From Bacterioplanes sanyensis (GTDB taxonomy: Bacteria > Pseudomonadota > Gammaproteobacteria > Pseudomonadales > Oceanobacteraceae), in NCBI RefSeq assembly GCF_014652515.1, contig NZ_BMYY01000007.1, forward strand, positions 94,351 to 158,350: a DNA stretch of 64,000 bases, in the 5' to 3' direction. Each line of letters begins with the position of its first letter. The stretch's first letter is position 1. Under the pieces are notes generated by a model, which saw only the letters and a program-made list of their open reading frames with translations, did no database searches and was not told where the DNA came from. Below, in pieces: positions 61,647-64,000 of the stretch. The translations under genes were made by a program, and so were the position numbers.

Positions 61647-63152
61647 CTAGGTTGTCAGTGAGCGCAACAGGTTTTTGTAATCTTCCCGAATGTCTGCGCT
61701 GGATTCCTGCAATTCTTTGATTTTACGACATGCATGCAGCACTGTCGTGTGGTCACGACCACCAAATGCATTGCCAATTTCTGGCAAGCTGTGATTGGTC
61801 AGTTCTTTACTCAATGCCATCGCTACCTGACGCGGACGAGCGATGGAGCGGGTGCGGCGTTTAGATAGTAAATCAGAGAGTTTGATTTTGTAATACTCCG
61901 CCACCGTGCGTTGAATATTATCAATGCTGACCTGCTTATCTTGCAGTGCCAGCAAGTCTTTCAATGACTCTTTAATAAAGGGCAACGTGATGTCACTGCC
62001 GGTGAAGTGCGAGTTCGCCACCACCCGTTTCAGTGCCCCTTCTAGCTCGCGCACATTCGAGCGAATTTTCTGAGCAATAAAGAAAGCAGCGTCGTCTGGC
62101 AAGTGCACGCCGGTTTGTTCAGCCTTCTTCATCAGAATGGCGACTCGAGTTTCCAGTTCGGGTGGCTCAACCGCGACGGTCAGCCCCCATCCAAACCGGC
62201 TTTTCAGGCGTTCTTCCAAACCGTTGATTTCTTTAGGGTAGCGATCACAGGTCAGAATCATTTGCTGCCCGCCTTCGAGCAAGGCATTAAAGGTGTGGAA
62301 AAACTCTTCCTGGGAGCGCTCTTTACCAGCAAAAAACTGAATATCATCGATCAGCAACGCATCCAGGCCACGGTAAAAACGCTTGAACTCGTTAATGGCG
62401 TTCAACTGCAGTGCCTTCACCATGTCTTGCACAAAGCGTTCAGAGTGCACATACAGCACTTTGGCGTTGCCATCTTTCTTTTGCAGATAGTTACCCACAG
62501 CGTGCATCAAGTGGGTTTTACCCAAGCCGACGCCACCGTATATAAACAGTGGGTTGTAGGAGCCGCCGGCGTTTTCCGCCACTTGACGCGCCGCCGCGTG
62601 GGCCAGTTGGTTGCTTTTACCTTCAACAAAGGTATCGAAGGTAAAATTTTTATTCAGAAAGCTTTGGTGCTTTAAGCCGCCTTCCACTTGCACATTGCGC
62701 TCACGCGGCCGTGCGCTCACTGGCTCCTGGCGCTGTGGCGGAGCGGCTTGCTCTTGCGTTGGAATATCATCCAGCAGCTCCCCTTGCATAGGAGCACTGG
62801 TAGGCGGCGCGGCAAAGCCGTACTGATCCTGACTGTTCGAGCGCGGCGCTGGGCGTGGTGGTGGCGTACTCGGGCGGCTACTGCTGCTAGTTGGCGGACG
62901 AAACATGGGCTGCGACTCACCCACAGCCAGCTCAACATGGGTGATGCGTCCACCGTTAAGCTCCGACAAGATTTCCTGAATGCGTTGCAGGTACTTGTCC
63001 TTCACCCAGTCTTTTACAAAGCGGTTAGGCGCGCTCAGAACCAGCTGGCCTTGGTCGCTACTGGCGACTAACGGACGGATCCAGGTGTTGTATTGCTGCG
63101 CCGGTAATTCGTGCTGCAGCTGACCCAGACATTCTTGCCACAAAGCGGTCAC
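61647..63152 (-). CDS. dnaA: Chromosomal replication initiator DnaA
   Basis: This is a 501-residue AAA+ initiator. Domain I (1-85) has [25 protein letters not shown]. Domain II (about 90-165) is a Pro/Gln/Arg-rich linker, longer than in E. coli. Domain III has Walker [17 protein letters not shown], Walker [12 protein letters not shown] and arginine-finger region KSRFGWGL. Domain IV ends with the DNA-binding [15 protein letters not shown]. It binds DnaA boxes and opens oriC. The boxes in the 63.3-63.7 kb region upstream are likely targets for both initiation and autoregulation. Confidence 0.98.
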   Translation of the reverse strand: MTALWQECLGQLQHELPAQQYNTWIRPLVASSDQGQLVLSAPNRFVKDWVKDKYLQRIQEILSELNGGRITHVELAVGESQPMFRPPTSSSSRPSTPPPRPAPRSNSQDQYGFAAPPTSAPMQGELLDDIPTQEQAAPPQRQEPVSARPRERNVQVEGGLKHQSFLNKNFTFDTFVEGKSNQLAHAAARQVAENAGGSYNPLFIYGGVGLGKTHLMHAVGNYLQKKDGNAKVLYVHSERFVQDMVKALQLNAINEFKRFYRGLDALLIDDIQFFAGKERSQEEFFHTFNALLEGGQQMILTCDRYPKEINGLEERLKSRFGWGLTVAVEPPELETRVAILMKKAEQTGVHLPDDAAFFIAQKIRSNVRELEGALKRVVANSHFTGSDITLPFIKESLKDLLALQDKQVSIDNIQRTVAEYYKIKLSDLLSKRRTRSIARPRQVAMALSKELTNHSLPEIGNAFGGRDHTTVLHACRKIKELQESSADIREDYKNLLRSLTT

Positions 63153-63870
63153 GGCTACCTCAATTCAGGAAACAGGATTGAACAGGCACTGGGTTAGCAG
63201 TCTTGCCACTGTTTATAGCGGCGCAATCGTGTGAGTCAGTCGAGACAACCCCCGACAGCAACATCGGTAACAGCCACCGACATAGACTGAGTGCTAGACC
63301 TCTTGGTAACGCCTGAGATGCCAAAATGAATCGCGCATTCTACTCCATAGCAACAAGGTTATCCACAGCTATTCAAATCATCCAAGTTACAACCACAGCA
63401 AGACGGTTAAGCTCCCTTAAAAACGCTCATAATGCTGTGGATGAAGGTAGGGAAAACGTTGGACAAATGTGGATAGTCCGATAAGAATTATTTGCCTTGT
63501 GTACAATAAGCTGTTTCATCCACCGTTCATCCGCTCTGTTTGCGCAGCTACTCCCCTTGTTATACCGCCTTTAATAAGTCTGTAACTCATTGTTTTTAAA
63601 GGAAAAATACAGGTTAACCACAGAGTTGGCCGTCTCTAAGAGTAAAAATAACGAACTACTCCTTCCTTTCCTTCACACACATTCATATTCACTTATTCTT
63701 TTTCACACAGTGGGATAACTTCGCAGCCGTTATTTTGATCAAAATTCAGTCATTGCCTTCACTGGTTCTTTCTCATACAATTGCCGGCCTTAATTTTCAG
63801 GCCCACGGGTAACACTGCTTCGGTGACACTCAGGGTCAGGGTTTAATTCTCTTAACCGAGTGACTTTGTT
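63153..63870. other. Presumed origin of replication (oriC) and dnaA/rpmH promoter region
   Basis: The 718-base gap between dnaA and rpmH is the place of oriC in pseudomonads and relatives. It has DnaA-box-like 9-mers: a perfect TTATCCACA at 63359-63367, near matches on the other strand at 63436-63444 (TCATCCACA) and 63469-63477 (CTATCCACA), and TTAACCACA at 63613-63621. An AT-rich stretch (about 63570-63720) could be the unwinding element. No gene is seen in it. The origin function is inferred from position and boxes. Confidence 0.8.
63753..63781 (+). promoter_or_regulatory. Sigma-70 promoter of rpmH
   Basis: A -35 box TTGCCT (63753-63758) and a -10 box TACAAT (63776-63781) are separated by exactly 17 bases, about 90 bases before the rpmH start. 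Confidence 0.75.
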
Positions 63871-64000
63871 ATGAAACGTACATTTCAACCAAGCGTTCTG
63901 AAGCGCAAGCGTACTCATGGCTTCCGTGCCCGTATGGCGACCAAAAACGGCCGTCAAGTTCTGGCTCGTCGTCGTGCCAAAGGCCGTCACGTACTGTCTG
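63871..64000 (+). CDS. rpmH: Ribosomal protein bL34 (partial, cut by window edge)
   Basis: The frame from the ATG at 63871 gives [20 protein letters not shown] and continues with the conserved [15 protein letters not shown] and AKGRHVLS. The normal length is 44 residues; 43 are visible before the window ends. It is a small basic protein of the large ribosomal subunit. It is divergent from dnaA across the presumed oriC, as in most gammaproteobacteria. Confidence 0.97.
   Translation, partial: MKRTFQPSVLKRKRTHGFRARMATKNGRQVLARRRAKGRHVLS

Overview
The window is a piece of a gammaproteobacterial chromosome that spans the replication origin side of dnaA. The gene order (rpmH, then dnaA-dnaN-recF-gyrB, plsC, gmhB, glyS-glyQ, a lipid A-type acyltransferase, trkA, rsmB, fmt, def, a LysM/TsaP protein, dprA, tsaC, hemF, aroE) is the arrangement known from Pseudomonas aeruginosa PAO1 (PA0001 to PA0025). 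The additions (a trkH next to trkA, cellulose genes, an HvfA-like metallopeptide locus, serine/aspartate-rich lipoproteins, a general porin) and the moderate GC content suggest a marine Pseudomonadales/Oceanospirillales relative. The species cannot be named from the sequence alone.

Layout. 1-6.3 kb is an accessory region: the 3' end of an IS5-type transposase, two tandem copies of a lipoprotein gene followed by a secreted hydrolase-like gene (one hydrolase copy cut off by the IS), several dispersed non-coding repeats, and an orphan polymorphic-toxin tip (PD-(D/E)XK nuclease-like) with an Imm49-like immunity gene and a third small gene. 6.4-13 kb is a phosphate-starvation block: a porin with two Pho-box-like sites, then pstS-pstC-pstA-pstB-phoU on the minus strand with a triple Pho-box-like repeat before pstS. 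13.2-16.4 kb holds a YciA-type thioesterase, a YebC/YeeN protein and a choice-of-anchor I lipoprotein. 16.4-18.8 kb is the minus-strand operon tsaC-hemF-aroE. 18.9-31.9 kb is a cellulose module: a hybrid sensor kinase and an OmpR-type regulator, divergent from an unknown winged-helix/coiled-coil gene plus bcsA-bcsB-bcsZ-bcsC. 31.9-34 kb is dprA and the LysM gene.

34.2-40.7 kb is a plus-strand run def-fmt-rsmB-trkA-trkH-ECF sigma-anti-sigma. It is followed by a secreted EGKCG-repeat peptide and a DoxX membrane protein, which resembles a copper-stress HvfA-type RiPP metallophore locus but has no maturation enzymes beside it. 41.8-45.1 kb holds an acyltransferase and a receiver-TPR protein paired with a soluble histidine kinase. 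45.2-48.9 kb is a second accessory patch: an IS3-family element with an amber-interrupted orfA sits in a small lipoprotein gene, followed by a large AT-richer beta-propeller-like lipoprotein. 49-64 kb is the conserved origin-proximal core: glyQ-glyS, a lipoprotein, gmhB, plsC, a Na+/H+ antiporter-family permease, a RidA protein, gyrB-recF-dnaN-dnaA on the minus strand, the presumed oriC with DnaA boxes, and the start of rpmH. No tRNA, rRNA or CRISPR array was recognised.
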